From positions 1 through 30,039 of the forward strand of contig CASAUJ010000018.1 of NCBI GenBank assembly GCA_949118805.1: a stretch of 30,039 bases of DNA, read 5' to 3'. Made by a program: the position numbers and the translations under genes. Every line of letters starts with the position of its first letter. Position 1 is the stretch's first letter. This document shows positions 8,078-17,252 of the stretch, one piece after another. The stretch is from an uncultured Clostridia bacterium (GTDB lineage: Bacteria; Bacillota; Clostridia; TANB77; CAG-508). A model generated the notes under the pieces. That model had not been told where the DNA came from. It saw only the letters and a list, made by a program, of their open reading frames with translations, and did not search any database.

Positions 8078-8205
8078 AGTATGTGCAATGGGACGTTTCC
8101 TTTTTCACATGAAAAAAAAAGAAATAAAAAGCTGTTATTTTTATAATAACAGCTTTTATTATTAAAATAACATGTGAAAAAGGAAACGTCCCCATTGCAC
8201 ATACT
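8078..8205. repeat. Long palindromic repeat between rubrerythrin and the thioesterase (copy 1)
   Basis: AGTATGTGCAATGGGACGTT and onward (8078-8111) is matched by an inverted copy at 8171-8205 with one extra base. Inside, AAAAGCTGTTATT (8127-8139) pairs with AATAACAGCTTTT (8145-8157). The element starts at the base after the rubrerythrin stop and its end overlaps the stop of the convergent thioesterase gene. It shares the GGGACGTTTCC-like core with the palindrome at 13979-14102, so it is probably a REP/MITE-like dispersed element that also serves as a terminator. Confidence 0.7.
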
Positions 8206-8614
8206 AGATTAAGGCTTTAAAATTGTCGTAAAATATAGGTATTTTATTTTGTAAACGAATTGGTTTTAAATGTAAATCTGTAAAGCAGTGTTTGGTTTCA
8301 CCAGTTAAGACTAAATGATCAGTGTTTTTATTTATTACACGATATCCCATAGTTAGTCGAACTCCATTAAATTCTTTTACAAAAGGATGTATTACAATAA
8401 TGTCATTGAAAGTTACATGTGATTTATAGGTACAATTAACACCAAGTACAGGAATCATAACACCATATTCTTCAAAAGCAGAATAGGGCATGTTATTTTT
8501 ATCTAACATTTGACAGCGAGCTTCTTCTAAAAAACGGATATAATTAGAATGATGAACAACTCCCATTCGATCTGTTTCATAATAATTAATTTTTCTTTCA
8601 AAAGTAAAATCCAT
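8204..8614 (-). CDS. YbgC/FadM-type acyl-CoA thioesterase (hot-dog fold)
   Basis: In 136 residues the protein shows the 4HBT hot-dog signature: YYETDRMGVVHHSNYIRFLE (11-30), with Asp15 in the position of the catalytic aspartate, and GVRLTMGYRV further on. Family members hydrolyse short- or medium-chain acyl-CoA or related thioesters; the substrate cannot be told. A GAAAGGA ribosome site lies 8 bases before the ATG. It is a single gene, convergent with rubrerythrin and divergent from the orphan gene at 8754. Confidence 0.85.
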   Translation of the reverse strand: MDFTFERKINYYETDRMGVVHHSNYIRFLEEARCQMLDKNNMPYSAFEEYGVMIPVLGVNCTYKSHVTFNDIIVIHPFVKEFNGVRLTMGYRVINKNTDHLVLTGETKHCFTDLHLKPIRLQNKIPIFYDNFKALI

Positions 8615-8669
8615 AAAATCATTTCCTTTCGAGAGATATTATACGGGAAAGTAATTTTCTTGTCAAATA

Positions 8670-8698
8670 TTGAAAAAAGGAACATAAAGTAGTATAAT
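8670..8698 (+). promoter_or_regulatory. Promoter of orphan gene 1
   Basis: TTGAAA (8670-8675), 17 bp, TATAAT (8693-8698), 55 bases before the start codon. Confidence 0.6.
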
Positions 8699-8753
8699 AA
8701 AATGGAAACATTTGTAGAAAACTTTACGAATATAGGGGGAAAGAGAAGGGAAA

Positions 8754-9053
8754 ATGATAAGAATAGCTGATGAAATAGGAAACAAACATTTTAAGGCTAA
8801 TATCAGAGTGGATGGAAAGACAAAGAACGTCCGGAGACCAAGAGAAGTAGCTGAATTTATTGCAAGCATAGAAAAAATCTCGGATCTAGAGCAAAAGAGA
8901 GATGCTATTGATTTGCTGATTCAGCTTTTAACAGGAGGGCAAGTGATTGCAACGAAAGGACAGATTTTCTTGTACGCAGGAGAAGCCGAAAAAGTAACAT
9001 GTATTATCGACAAAAGTCCAGATCTTTACCAATTATTGAAAAAGTTAGTATAA
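8754..9053 (+). CDS. Hypothetical protein, orphan gene 1 of foreign base composition
   Basis: The 99-residue soluble protein is mixed in charge, with the helical segment ISDLEQKRDAIDLLIQLL (about 43-60) followed by a beta-rich end (QVIATKGQIFLYAG). I recognise no family. It has its own near-consensus promoter and terminator. Its G+C is clearly above that of its neighbours, and codons rare around it appear (GTC, CGG, CTG). Its CGG (8832-8834, followed by A) is read through in frame here; a +1 shift there would hit a stop five codons later. AGAAGGG directly before the ATG is a close-set ribosome site. It resembles the genes at 9970 and 14211 in size, composition and single-gene layout. Confidence 0.6.
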   Translation: MIRIADEIGNKHFKANIRVDGKTKNVRRPREVAEFIASIEKISDLEQKRDAIDLLIQLLTGGQVIATKGQIFLYAGEAEKVTCIIDKSPDLYQLLKKLV

Positions 9054-9061
9054 AGTAAAAG

Positions 9062-9092
9062 AAAGCCATTCGAAGTTTGAATGGCTTTTAAA
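9062..9092. terminator. Terminator of orphan gene 1, shared with the convergent Bax-inhibitor gene
   Basis: AAAGCCATTC (9062-9071) pairs with GAATGGCTTT (9079-9088). A/T-runs on both sides make it suitable for both directions. Confidence 0.7.
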
Positions 9093-9099
9093 AAATTTA

Positions 9100-9765
9100 T
9101 TAATTTTTTCTTTTTCCAAAAATAGAAAGAATTCGTAAGAAAATATTAATAAAATCTAAGTATAACTGCATAGCGCAATAAATATGAATTTTATCATTGT
9201 CAATAGAAGGTTCTTCTTGAAGAAGCTTAATTTTGTTGATATCGTAGATAGTAATACCAAAAAATAAAGCTAAAATAACCCAATCTAGAATTAGTTCAAA
9301 AGTAGTATTTTTTAGAATAAATACATTAATTATACTAAGGACAATACCTGCTATTAAGAAAACAGATAAATATGGTTTCCATGATGTTAAGTCATGGGTT
9401 GTTTTATAGCCAATAAAACCTAAAGTGGCAAATAATAAAGCAGATATAGCAAATAAGTATAGAATAGAACTTAATTCAAAAGCGACAAAGATAACAGATA
9501 AAGTAACACCATTAATCATCGAATAAATAAAATAAAGAATTCCTACAATTAAAGGTGGTAATTTTTTAAATAAAAGACTAAAGATCAAAACGACTACTAA
9601 TTCAGCAATTAATAGAATTTCAAAATAATCACCTATTAAAATTTTCATAAATAAACCAGATGAATAGGTGTACCATGCTAAAATACCAGATCCTAAAAGT
9701 CCTAAAAACATCCAAAAAAAAGTTTTTCCGAATAATTTATTTTGAATGCTTACATCTTCGCTCAT
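9100..9765 (-). CDS. Bax inhibitor-1/YccA family membrane protein
   Basis: The 221-residue protein has about seven hydrophobic helices and the family landmarks MINGVTLSVIF, ALLFATLGFIGYKT and, near the C-terminus, YDINKIKLL followed by a long acidic/polar loop and LYLDFINIFLRIL, the typical end of bacterial BI-1 proteins. The family includes proton-sensitive calcium-leak channels (BsYetJ); the function in this organism is unproven. AAAGGAGGAG ahead of the ATG fixes the start. A promoter with TTGTAT (9817-9812) and TATAAT (9794-9789), 17 bp apart on the minus strand, precedes it. Confidence 0.88.
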   Translation of the reverse strand: MSEDVSIQNKLFGKTFFWMFLGLLGSGILAWYTYSSGLFMKILIGDYFEILLIAELVVVLIFSLLFKKLPPLIVGILYFIYSMINGVTLSVIFVAFELSSILYLFAISALLFATLGFIGYKTTHDLTSWKPYLSVFLIAGIVLSIINVFILKNTTFELILDWVILALFFGITIYDINKIKLLQEEPSIDNDKIHIYCAMQLYLDFINIFLRILSIFGKRKN

Positions 9766-9833
9766 AAAATCTCCTCCTTTCTTAATTTATTATATCTGTA
9801 AAATAGAAATTATACAACTGTTTTTTTATAAAT

Positions 9834-9862
9834 TTGCAATATGTAAACTAGTATGGTATAAT
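9834..9862 (+). promoter_or_regulatory. Promoter of orphan gene 2
   Basis: TTGCAA (9834-9839), 17 bp, TATAAT (9857-9862). Transcription should start near 9869, about 100 bases before the probable start codon, leaving a structured leader. Confidence 0.65.
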
Positions 9863-9896
9863 AATGCTACAAAAAGGTAATATGCCTTTCGATAAA

Positions 9897-9931
9897 TTTC
9901 GGAGGCGATTTACTTTTACCTCCGAAAAAGC
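9897..9931 (+). promoter_or_regulatory. Leader hairpin of orphan gene 2 containing CGGAGG
   Basis: TTTCGGAGG (9897-9905) pairs perfectly with CCTCCGAAA (9919-9927). It lies inside a short frame beginning at ATG 9882 (AAAGG four bases upstream). In that frame CGG (9900-9902) followed by A is a codon, and skipping one base there enters the frame of the gene at 9970 without a stop. It could be a regulatory hairpin, or a ribosome-site decoy. Confidence 0.45.
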
Positions 9932-9969
9932 AGTTAAACTGTGTGAAAATAAAAAGGAGGAATGGAAAC

Positions 9970-10302
9970 ATGAAAGAAAGTCTGGAAAGAAGATTGGGGA
10001 GAAGAACAAAACTCCAGTTGGAAGAGACAAGAGGAGCAGAAAAGAAACGTTTTCAGTTCGTAGAACGGGAATGGTTCCTCTATCTCTTGAAGATCTTTGA
10101 AGAGGAAGTAAAAGAGATTCATGAGGTAAAGGAGAAAGCAAGGGATGCCACTTGTATCCGTTGGGAAGAAGGGAAAGGAGAACTTACCTTTGAATATACG
10201 GAAACGCTGGACTATGATGCAGAAAAGATAACCCTTCGAGTAAGTATGGAGGCTCTTGAAATCTTTAGGCAGTTTCTTCCTCCCTGGGTTGAGGGAAGAT
10301 AG
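9970..10302 (+). CDS. Hypothetical protein, orphan gene 2 of foreign base composition
   Basis: The 110-residue, strongly charged protein (KESLERRLGRRTKLQLEE) ends in a beta-rich part, GELTFEYTETLDYDAEKITL, then ALEIFRQFLPPW. No family recognised. The frame is open from 9943, but AAGGAGG (9954-9960) lies inside that part, so ATG 9970 with 9 bases spacing is the start. G+C is near 45%, far above the neighbours, and CGG, CTC, CTG and TCC codons are used. It has its own promoter and terminator. Signs of transfer are base composition and isolation; no mobility gene is adjacent. Confidence 0.6.
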   Translation: MKESLERRLGRRTKLQLEETRGAEKKRFQFVEREWFLYLLKIFEEEVKEIHEVKEKARDATCIRWEEGKGELTFEYTETLDYDAEKITLRVSMEALEIFRQFLPPWVEGR

Positions 10303-10313
10303 TTTTCATGTAG

Positions 10314-10341
10314 CCCCTTGTCGAAAGACAAGGGGTGTTTT
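10314..10341 (+). terminator. Terminator of orphan gene 2
   Basis: CCCCTTGTC, GAAA loop, GACAAGGGG (10314-10335), then TGTTTT. The stem is perfect and GC-rich. Confidence 0.85.
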
Positions 10342-10417
10342 CGTATCAGAAAAAAGAAAAAATACTATTCCTTTTTTCAAAAACGTGATATAATCAGAAA
10401 AAAGAAGGAGAAAAAAG

Positions 10418-13400
10418 ATGTCGAAATTTGTGCATTTACATATACATAGTGAATTTAGTTTATTAGATGGAGCCAATCGAATCAAAGATTTGCCAGTAAG
10501 AGCCAAAGAATTAGGGATGGATGCGATTGCGATTACAGATCATGGAGCCATGTATGGTACCATTGATTTCTATAAAGCTTGTAAAAAAGAAGGGATTAAG
10601 CCAATCATCGGTTGTGAAGTATATGTAGCACCACGAAGTCGATTTGATAAAGAACCTAATATTGATAATCATTACTATCATTTGATATTACTAGCTAAGA
10701 ATCAACAAGGCTATCAGAATTTAAGTAAATTAGTTTCTATTGGTTTTTTAGATGGTTATTATTATAAGCCACGTATTGACTTAGAAGTATTAGAACAATA
10801 CCATGAAGGACTCATATGTTTAAGTGCTTGTTTAGCTGGTGCAGTAAACCAAGCCCTTTTCAATGGACAAAATGAAAAAGCAGAAGAAATTGCCCTTTGG
10901 CATAAAAGAGTATTTGGAGAAGACTATTATATTGAAATTCAAAATAATGGAATGAAAGAACAAGTATTAGCCAATCAAAAGTTAATTACATTGGCTAGAA
11001 AATTAGATATTCCATTGGTAGCTACGAATGATGCTCATTATTTAAAAAGAGAAGACGCTTATAATCATGAAGTGTTATTGTGTATTCAAACGGGAAAAAG
11101 AATGAGTGACATAGATAGAATGCGATTTGAAACAGATGAATTGTATGTGAAATCACCAGAAGAAATGATAGAATATTTCAAAGCTTTTCCAGAGGCGATA
11201 GAAAATACAGTAAAAATTGCTGAGAAATGCAATGTGGAATTTGAATTTGGACATACGATATTGCCTAATTATGAAGTACCAGAAGAATTTGCAACCCATT
11301 ATGATTATTTTAAAAAATTATGTGAGGATGGAATTAAAAACAGATATGGAGAAAATCCATCCCAAGAAATATTAGAAAGAATGCAATATGAATTAGGGGT
11401 TATTCAGAAAATGGGATATGTTGATTATTTTCTCATTGTATGGGACTTTATTCATTATGCTAAAACACATCATATACCAGTAGGACCTGGACGTGGATCT
11501 GGAGCAGGATCAATCATAGCATATGCCATTGAAATTACAGACATTGATCCGATGAAATATGGACTTCTATTTGAGAGATTTTTGAATCCAGAAAGAATTA
11601 GTATGCCTGATTTCGATGTTGATTTTTGTTATGAACATCGACAAGATGTGATTGATTATGTTTCAGAAAAGTATGGGCATGACCATGTATCACAGATTAT
11701 TACATTTGGTACAATGGCAGCTAAAATGGTGATTCGAGATGTAGCAAGAGCATTAGATATGCCTTATTCGGAAGCGGATAGCTTAGCCAAAATGATACCA
11801 AATGAGTTACATATTACCATAGAAAAGGCGTTACAACAAAATAAAGAATTAAAAGATAGATATGAAACAGAAGAAATGGTAAAAAAAGTGCTAAATATTG
11901 CAATGGCATTAGAAGGAATGCCACGTCAGGCATCTACACATGCTTGTCGGAGTGGTTATTACAAAAGATCCAGTTGATACTTATGTACCATTATATGTTC
12001 GTGATGGACAGATTTCTACCCAATATATTATGACTACATTAGAAGAACTAGGATTATTAAAGATGGATTTCTTGGGATTAAGAACCTTAACAGTGATTCA
12101 AGATACAATAGATTTAGTCAAAGAAAATAGGGGAATTGACGTAGAATTTGATCAAAATATGGCAGATCCTAAAGTATATAAATTATGGCAAGAGGGAAAA
12201 TCAAGTGGAATCTTTCAATTTGAGTCACAAGGAATGACAAACTTTATGAAAGAATTAAAGCCAGATTGTTTAGAGGATCTAATTGCAGGCGTATCTTTAT
12301 ACCGTCCAGGACCAATGGATCAAATACCAAGATATGTAAAGGGAAAATTAAATCCAGGTCATAATGAGTATACGCACCCTAGATTAGAGCCAATTTTGAA
12401 TGTAACCTATGGTTGTATGGTATACCAAGAACAGGTAATGCAAATTGTACGAGATCTAGCAGGATATTCTTTACGGAAGAGCGGATTTAGTTAGAAGAGC
12501 AATGGGAAAGAAAAAGCTAGATGTTATGGCGAAAGAAAGAGAAATTTTTATTCATGGACAAGTTGATGAAGAAGGAAAAATAATCGTTCCAGGATGTGTG
12601 AGAAATGGAATTGATGAAACATCAGCCAATAAGATTTTTGACGAAATGGCAGAATTTGCAAAATATGCTTTTAATAAATCTCATGCAGCATGTTATGCTG
12701 TAATTGCTTATCGAACAGCTTACTTAAAAGCCTATTATCCAGCAGAATTTATGGCTGCAACCTTAAATAGTTTTTTAGGAAATTTAGATAAAATACCACA
12801 ATATATTGATGAATGTAAAGCTTTAGGAATTGAGATATTAAAACCAGGAATTAATAAAAGTGATACTAAATTTACGCCTGAGTTAGAAGAGCAGAAAACT
12901 GAAACAGAAATGATTTTATCATCATCTTCCACAAAATCTAAAATTCGTTTTGGATTAGGAAGTATTAAAAATGTGGGAATTATGCCAGTAAATAGTATTG
13001 TAAAAGAAAGAAAAGAGAAGGGACCATATAAAAGTTTTACTGATTTTTGTGAAAGAATAGCAGGAGAAGCAGTTAATAAAAAATGTATTGAAAGTTTAAT
13101 CAAAGCAGGAGCATTTGATGAATTTGAACAAACAAGAAGTACATTGTTAGCTTCTTTTGAAGGAATTATAGATGTTATTCAAACCAGTAAAAAGAAGGGA
13201 TTAGATGGGCAAGTCTCTATGTTTGATTTAGGATCAGATGAAGAAAAAGAGGAAATGAATGAGATAAAATATCAATTTAATGAACAGGAAGAAATGTCAA
13301 ATAAAGAATTATTATCAATTGAAAAAGAAATGTTAGGTATTTATCTTTCTGGTCATCCATTGGAAAAACTAAGAAATCAAATAATGGAACAGACAACAAT

Positions 13401-13998
13401 TAATAGTATGGATTTAAGAGCCATCGAGGAACAAATGTCATCTAATCTAGAAGATTTAGAAATGGTAGCTACAAGACAAAGTGCAAAGTCTAAGTATAAA
13501 GATGGGCAAAGTGTGAAATATGCAGGAATTATTACCTCTATTAAAAAGAAATATACGAAAAATAATAAAATTATGGCTTTTGTTACCGTAGAAGATTTAT
13601 ATGGTACAGTAGAAGTTATTGTGTTTGAAAATGCATATGTTAATGCAGGAAGAAGTCTAGTAGAAGAAAATATTGTAAAAGTAGAAGGACGTTTAAGCAT
13701 AAGAGAAGATGATGCAACTACTATTATAGCAAATGAAATTAAGGATTTTGGAGAGCCGAGACAAAGAATATTTACACTAGATATTACCGATGTTAAGGAA
13801 GAACAAAAAGAAAAACTAAGAGGAGCATTACGTTATTTTAATGGAGATAAAAACAATATGAATGTTCAAATAAAAATAGGAGAGGAAACTAAGCCTTGTG
13901 GACAAATTTATTTGACTGATCAAATTGTGAAAATTTTTGAAGATATATTAGAAAAAGAGAGAGTTTACCTAAGTAGTGATGAAAGGGACGTTCCTTAA
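10418..13998 (+). CDS. dnaE: DNA polymerase III alpha subunit DnaE, broken twice by an extra base at in-frame CGG codons
   Basis: Replicative polymerase subunit, about 1,190 residues once joined, the usual DnaE length. The PHP domain opens it (HLHIHSEFSLLDG 6-18). RGSGAGS and PDFDVDF with catalytic Asp400/Asp402 follow, then GIFQFESQGM, RPGPMDQIP and GCMVYQEQVMQIV, a helix-hairpin-helix (CIESLIKAGAFDEF) and an OB-fold (VKYAGIITSIKKKYTKNN). The frame breaks at 11948 (…THAC|CGG-A, expected HACGVVIT, family HAAGVVI) and at 12474 (…YSL|CGG-A, expected YSLGRADLVRRAMGKKK). All motifs are intact on either side and no ribosome sites precede the second and third parts. In an essential gene this implies efficient +1 shifting, a functional second polymerase elsewhere, or sequence error. 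The C-terminus runs into a palindromic repeat. AGAAGGAG fixes the start. Confidence 0.88.
11948..11951 (+). other. CGG-A frame break 1 in dnaE
   Basis: Codon 511 is CGG followed by A after TGT. Skipping C11948 reads GGA and restores HACGVVITKDPVD, matching the conserved HAAGV(V/I)I segment of DnaE. Confidence 0.75.
12474..12477 (+). other. CGG-A frame break 2 in dnaE
   Basis: CGG followed by A after TTA. Skipping C12474 reads GGA and restores GYSLGRADLVRRAMGKKK, matching the conserved GYSLGGADLLRRAMGKK of DnaE. Confidence 0.75.
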
Positions 13999-14102
13999 AA
14001 TCCCCATTTTGAGGAGTTAGGGGACACTCCTTTTCTTTTTTTATTTTCAAGGAGTGGCGATTAATTTCTTGCTTTGGGGATTTTTAGGAACGTCTCTTTC
14101 AT
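13979..14102. repeat. Long palindromic repeat at the end of dnaE (copy 2)
   Basis: ATGAAAGGGACGTTCCTTAA and onward (13979-14006) has an inverted partner at 14075-14102 with two mismatches. An inner CACTCCTT/AAGGAGTG hairpin lies between. The left arm supplies the last dnaE codons (ERDVP and stop). The GGGACGTTCC core is shared with the element at 8078-8205, which suggests one dispersed palindromic family; it probably also terminates dnaE. Confidence 0.7.
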
Positions 14103-14106
14103 TTTT

Positions 14107-14155
14107 TTGACAAAATCAACATAAGATAGTATACTAAAAAAGTACAAATTGTACT
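14107..14155 (+). promoter_or_regulatory. Consensus promoter with operator-like dyad ahead of orphan gene 3
   Basis: TTGACA (14107-14112), 17 bp, TATACT (14130-14135). Six bases after the -10, AGTACAA-A-TTGTACT (14141-14155) forms a perfect dyad over the expected transcription start, the typical place for a repressor site. Confidence 0.65.
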
Positions 14156-14210
14156 AAATTATGCCATAGTAATATAGGGCAAAGGAAAAACATAAGAAAG
14201 GAGGGGGATC

Positions 14211-14432
14211 ATGTTTAGAGGCTATCAAAATGATAGAGGAAGAGCACTATTGAAAGAAATGGCGTCCTATAAAGAGGAAGCAGTCTTCCCTTGTTACCAA
14301 ATGATAAGAGATAAGTATCCTGATCTTTTGGAAAAAGAATGGCTTACACAAGAGGAGAAGAACCAGTACAATGCTCTGGTTGATGCCAATGTATTCGATT
14401 TAAGTGTAAAAAGAGCTGTAACAGAACGGTAA
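14211..14432 (+). CDS. Hypothetical protein, orphan gene 3 of foreign base composition
   Basis: The 73-residue, helix-rich soluble protein (RGRALLKEMASYKEEAVF, DLLEKEWLTQEEKNQYNALV) belongs to no family I recognise. GAAAGGAGGGGG just before ATG 14211 is a very strong ribosome site. It has its own consensus promoter, a probable operator and a perfect terminator. G+C is higher than in the neighbouring genes and the last sense codon is CGG (…GAA CGG TAA). In all these respects it resembles the genes at 8754 and 9970. Confidence 0.6.
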   Translation: MFRGYQNDRGRALLKEMASYKEEAVFPCYQMIRDKYPDLLEKEWLTQEEKNQYNALVDANVFDLSVKRAVTER

Positions 14433-14433
14433 T

Positions 14434-14459
14434 AAAAACCCCTCCTTGGAGGGGTTTTT
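14434..14459. terminator. Terminator between orphan gene 3 and the convergent ATPase gene
   Basis: AAAAACCCCTCC and GGAGGGGTTTTT form a perfect 12-bp stem with a two-base gap. It is usable in both directions. Confidence 0.85.
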
Positions 14460-14473
14460 CCATGCTAAGATCA

Positions 14474-17087
14474 TTAAATCCATTCATGATATTTTTTGAT
14501 ATAAATTTTTTTGGCAAAGATAGCTACAAAACAATAAAGGATGGTAATTATAAAAATTAAAAATATATATTTTATATCAATTGGAACTAAACCAATCCAA
14601 TTTCCTAAAGCCGTAAAAGGAACTAATATTCCAATAATAATCAAAGAAATAGAAGAAATATAGACAGCCTTGTGAGCATTGCTTTGTATAAATGGTAATT
14701 TAGCGGTTCGAATGATATGCATTCCTACTAAATTAGAAGTAATGCTATAACTAAACCAAATTGTTTGGAATAGAGCAACTTCTCTTACTTGGAAAATAAA
14801 CCAAAGAGAAGCGAATACCAACATATCAAAAGCAGAACTTAAAGGTCCCATAAAAAACATAAAATTTTTTAAACTTTTAATCGAGAAAATTTTTGGCTGT
14901 TGTAACGTTTCTTTATCTACATGATCAAAAGGTAGTGTTAATTGTCCAAAATCATAAAGTAAGCTTTCCACTAATAATTGAATTGGTGTTTCGGGTAAAA
15001 AAGGAAGTAACACACTAGCTATAATAACAGAAACAACTTCCCCGAAGTTAAAGCTAGTAGCCAATTTTACATATTTCATTAAATTTACAAAAGTACGACG
15101 TCCTTCTGTTACACCATCTAACAATACATTTAAATCTTTTTCTAGTAAAATAATATCAGCTGCTTCTTTTGCAATATCAACAGCTGTGTCAACTGAAATT
15201 CCAACATCTGAGTTAGTGAGAGAAGGACTATCATTTATACCGTCTCCCATATAACCAACTACTTTTCCAGATTCTCTTAAAAGTCTTACTAGTCTAGCTT
15301 TTTGAATAGGGGAGAGTTTAGCAAAAATATTGGTTTTTCGTAATAATCTTAAAACACCCATATCACTTAATTGATCAATTTTATTTCCGAGTAACAATAT
15401 TTTTAGAATGAATTCCTACCTTATTACAGATACATCTTGTAACTTCTGCATTATCTCCTGTTAGAACAATAACACGAATACCTGCATGATTTAGTTTTTC
15501 AATGGATTCTTTTGCACTTTGTTTTGGTGGATCTAAGAATCCAATAAAACCTAATAATACCATATTTTTTTCATCAGAAATTTCGAAATGTTCAATTTCA
15601 TGAATTTCATTTTTTTGGCACACAGCAACAACTCGTAATCCTTCTTCATTTAATTCTTTGCTGATTTTTCGAATATTTTCTTTTATTTCTTTTGTGATAG
15701 GAGAAACGACACCTTTTTCATCTATCATGGTGCAGATTGATAAAATTTCTTCTACGGCTCCTTTGGTGATTAACTGTTTTTTATTTCCATCACTAACGAT
15801 AACAGACAAACGTCTGCGAGAAAAGTCAAATGGAATTTCATCTATTTTTTGATAGTTTTCTAAAACATTTCCCATATTGTTTTCTAACCCTCTTTTGATA
15901 ACTGCTTCATCAATATTTCCCTTTAAACCAGTTTGAAAATAGGCATTTAGAAAAGCATGTTTTAAAATACGAAGGTCTTCCTTCCCATGAATATCTAAAT
16001 ATTTTTCTAATACAATTTTATCTTCTGTTAAAGTTCCTGTTTTGTCAGTACATAAAATATCCATAGCGCCAAAATTTTGAATAGAATCTAGTTTCTTTAC
16101 AATGGTTTTTTTCTTTGACATACGAACAGCACCTTTAGACAGACTAGAAGAAAGAATAACAGGTAATAAAAGTGGGGTGATACCAATAGCAATGGCAACG
16201 GCAAAAGTAAAAGCTGTTATGATATCATGTTTCCATGCATTTAATAAAAAAACAATGGGGATCATGATTAACATAAAACGAATGAGTAAACGACTAATGT
16301 TTTCAATTCCTTTTTGAAAAGCCGTTTTAGGTTTTCCAGTGGTCAAAGTATGTGCTACTTTACCAAAATAAGTAGAATCTGCTGTTTTTATTACAATACC
16401 TTTTGCACTTCCAGAAATTACATTAGTTCCCATGAAACAAATGGTATCCAAATCAGAAAGCGTGTCTAAATTTTCAAGAGATAATTCAGTTTCAACATTT
16501 TTTTTCACACTATCAGATTCACCAGTTAAAGAGGATTGTCCTACATATAAATCTTTTGCTTCGACAATTCTTAAATCAGCAGGAATCATACTACCAGCAG
16601 AGAGAAGAACATTATCTCCAAGCGTTACTTGTGAAATGGGAATTTCTATTTTTTGTCCATTACGAATAACGGTAGTAGTGGTAGCTACCATTTGTTTCAA
16701 CTTTTCAGCAGCTTTATTGGAACGAAACTCTTCAAAAAAATCTAAAAGAGTACTAGCTGATACTAAAATAGCAATTACAAGGATATTAGCATAACTTGGC
16801 GTAGGGGCTAAATAAATATCGGTATAAATTAGAATAGCTACAATGCCAAGTAAAATACAATTAAAGGGAGAGAATAAACTTTCTAGAAAATAGTGATACC
16901 ATTTCCTAGGTTTGGCTTGTTTGATTTCATTTAAACCCAGTTTATGAATTTTTTCATTTGCTTCTTCGGAAGAAAGTCCATTTTCATTTATTCGATATTT
17001 TTTCAAAAAATCTTCTTTTGATAAAGTGGCTTCTAAACCATATAGTTTTTGAATATTTACTTCGTCTTTTATAGTTGTGTTTGACAA
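14474..17087 (-). CDS. MgtA-like P-type cation ATPase, broken by one extra base at an in-frame CGG
   Basis: About 870 residues when joined, the size of P3B magnesium-importing ATPases (MgtA/MgtB). It has actuator motif TGES (188-191), phosphorylation site DKTGT (348-352, Asp348), FQTGLKGNIDEAVIK as in MgtA, and hinge GDGINDSPSL. Two hydrophobic segments flank residues 75-115, two lie near 265-310 (with IGITPLLLPVI), and several follow at the C-terminus. The frame breaks at codon 567 (CGG, 15389-15387) and re-opens as GNKIDQLSDMGVL, the normal continuation. Magnesium as the cargo is inferred from family resemblance. The start is TTG 17087, ten bases after GGAG; the nearest ATG leads to a stop. 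The leader is only about 25 bases, too short for an M-box riboswitch. Confidence 0.82.
15386..15389 (-). other. CGG-A frame break in the MgtA-like gene
   Basis: On the minus strand codon 567 is CGG (15389-15387) followed by A (15386), after ACT. Skipping one base reads GGA and restores the frame for 300 residues. Here the shift could equally lie a few codons upstream (NILLGNKID), since both readings fit the family. Confidence 0.65.
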
Positions 17088-17117
17088 ATTAAATCATCTC
17101 CATTTTTCTTTTTTATA

Positions 17118-17147
17118 ATTATACCACTATTTTTTCTTTTCAAACAA
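17118..17147 (-). promoter_or_regulatory. Promoter of the MgtA-like gene
   Basis: On the minus strand TTGTTT (17147-17142), 18 bp, TATAAT (17123-17118), about 30 bases before the TTG start. Confidence 0.5.
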
Positions 17148-17252
17148 AAAGAAAAGACAAGATAGAAATTTTCTAATTTGATTGAAAAAAATAATATACA
17201 AAATAATCGTTATGTGATAAAATCATGATAGATTGGAAAGATAAGGAAAGGA

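Noticed and set aside
7854..8195. Minus-strand open frame over rubrerythrin and the palindrome
   Set aside because: Antisense to a clear gene; low-complexity composition and no family resemblance.
17088..17150. M-box (magnesium) riboswitch ahead of the MgtA-like gene
   Set aside because: The promoter lies about 30 bases before the start, leaving no room for the aptamer.
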